64,000 bases of DNA, taken from positions 5,719,501 through 5,783,500 of the forward strand of contig OX344749.2 in the NCBI GenBank assembly GCA_947034885.2, read 5' to 3'. Position numbers and translations under genes: made by a program. Origin of the DNA: Thuidium tamariscinum (lineage: Eukaryota > Streptophyta > Bryopsida > Hypnales > Thuidiaceae). The notes under the pieces were generated by a model that was given only the letters and a program-made list of their open reading frames with translations, made no database searches and was not told the DNA's origin. Of this stretch, positions 63,401 to 64,000 are shown in pieces (the first letter of the stretch is position 1; each line of letters begins with the position of its first letter).

Positions 63401-64000
63401 TAGCACCTAGGTCAGAGATTGAAAACGAGTGAGTCGTTTACCATAGGAGCAAGGAAAAGAGCTGCATCAGCTACGCGTGACGTGATAAGCACATCTGGTC
63501 TTGACGTCTCTAATGCATGCACTAATGGAGCTGCTCCAAGGTATGTGCTATATCCCTAATATTTCCACAAAGCCATTTACGTAAGCCTCAATATTTAGGA
63601 TATTTTGCATTCAAGTCCACGGCAATTTGCTCCGAAATCTAAAACAACAATTTAAACATAGATGCACATGTGAAACTCTGTGTACACGTGGTGAACACCT
63701 ATTGTGCGAATAAGACTTTAAGACACTCCAGAAGCTGTTCCAGAATACAAATCTGAAGCTGACAATGCCGGCAGCCCTTTAATAACTTACCCCAACCTCA
63801 TGCTTGGAATCAGGCTGCTGAGTGTGCACTGCAATACAGCAATAGTTGAAAACCACCAGATTACACTTAAGCTATAACACGAATCCACCACTATGATGCA
63901 TAATCAGAGAAATAAACTGGAGGCAAGCTGTAGAGATTTCTGCGAAAAACCTGTGTCAACGTCAAGAAACTCATATGCCACGGCCACAGTAATTGAAAGA
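60445..64000 (-). CDS. AtuA-like (DUF1446) protein, N-terminus outside window
   Basis: This family is named for acyclic terpene utilisation in Pseudomonas; its role in plants is not established. Exons seen: 63555-63442 (GYSTYLGAAPLVHAL, PDVLITSRVADAALF), 63226-63112 (IYELGWKWQDW, LAGHLLECGCQLTGGYF), 62886-62696 (LPYADVTWDGGVIL, QLLYEIGDPARYITPDVV), 62525-62409 (IVNFTNVCFEP), 62285-62205 (GWGEISYGGSSCLERA), 61938-61700 (VRAWLEETHPG, ending NGPAGGGGI), a short one near 61290-61205 (VPREQVQWK) and the last, about 60885-60445. The last carries the conserved C-terminus: VAHGRTGDKGNQLNVSVIPH, LDGGVTCSRRLDRHGKSLSD. The GPAGGGG loop and AHGRTGDKGN signature are the family hallmarks. Coding pieces near 63.75 and 63.96 kb (SKHEVG, YEFLDVDTGFSQ) may be further exons. 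One junction, after GGGGI, is not in phase in my model, so an exon is missing or the boundary is wrong. Confidence 0.8.

Overview
This looks like nuclear DNA of a land plant. The DNA is AT-rich and gene-poor, the genes are split by many short GT-AG introns, and small inverted-repeat transposons are frequent. A TIR-NBS-LRR relic and a plant-type alpha/beta hydrolase support this. The style of the TIR and LRR parts reminds me of mosses, liverworts or lycophytes, but that is inference; I cannot name the species.

Layout: 1.2-4.9 kb (minus) is a decayed TIR-NBS-LRR resistance gene. 4.9-11.4 kb has no convincing gene and one possible TTAA-flanked element. 11.4-26.8 kb is the most interesting part: a 15.4-kb DNA transposon bounded by degenerate GAGC-rich inverted repeats and an exact 14-bp direct repeat. 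It carries two divergent genes. The plus-strand gene encodes a MULE-like transposase (DD residues, CxxH motif, C-terminal SWIM zinc finger). The minus-strand gene of about 13 exons encodes a ParB-like domain, a long helical and charged middle, and a permuted (beta-class order) DNA-methyltransferase-like C-terminus. Both genes carry one in-frame stop codon in an otherwise open frame. Four copies of a 14-bp near-palindrome flank the first exon of the ParB-methyltransferase gene, and two of its introns share a private family of minisatellites.

28.9-40.6 kb holds two paralogous genes for tandem-ubiquitin-like RING proteins in divergent orientation, with a broken RING fragment of a third copy between them. 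Copies of one MITE family lie outside or between them. 41-49 kb holds MITEs, a piggyBac-type TTAA element, a strong CACTA-ended hairpin and a decayed multi-exon gene of unknown function. 50.0-54.7 kb (minus) is an intact-looking 14-exon alpha/beta hydrolase, for which a complete phase-consistent 515-residue model can be assembled. 60.4 kb to the window end (minus) is the 3' part of an AtuA-like (DUF1446) gene whose N-terminus lies beyond base 64000.

The 11.4-26.8 kb element is read here as one unit: the transposase would act on the terminal repeats, and the ParB-methyltransferase protein would be an accessory DNA-binding or modifying factor. That functional link is inference.
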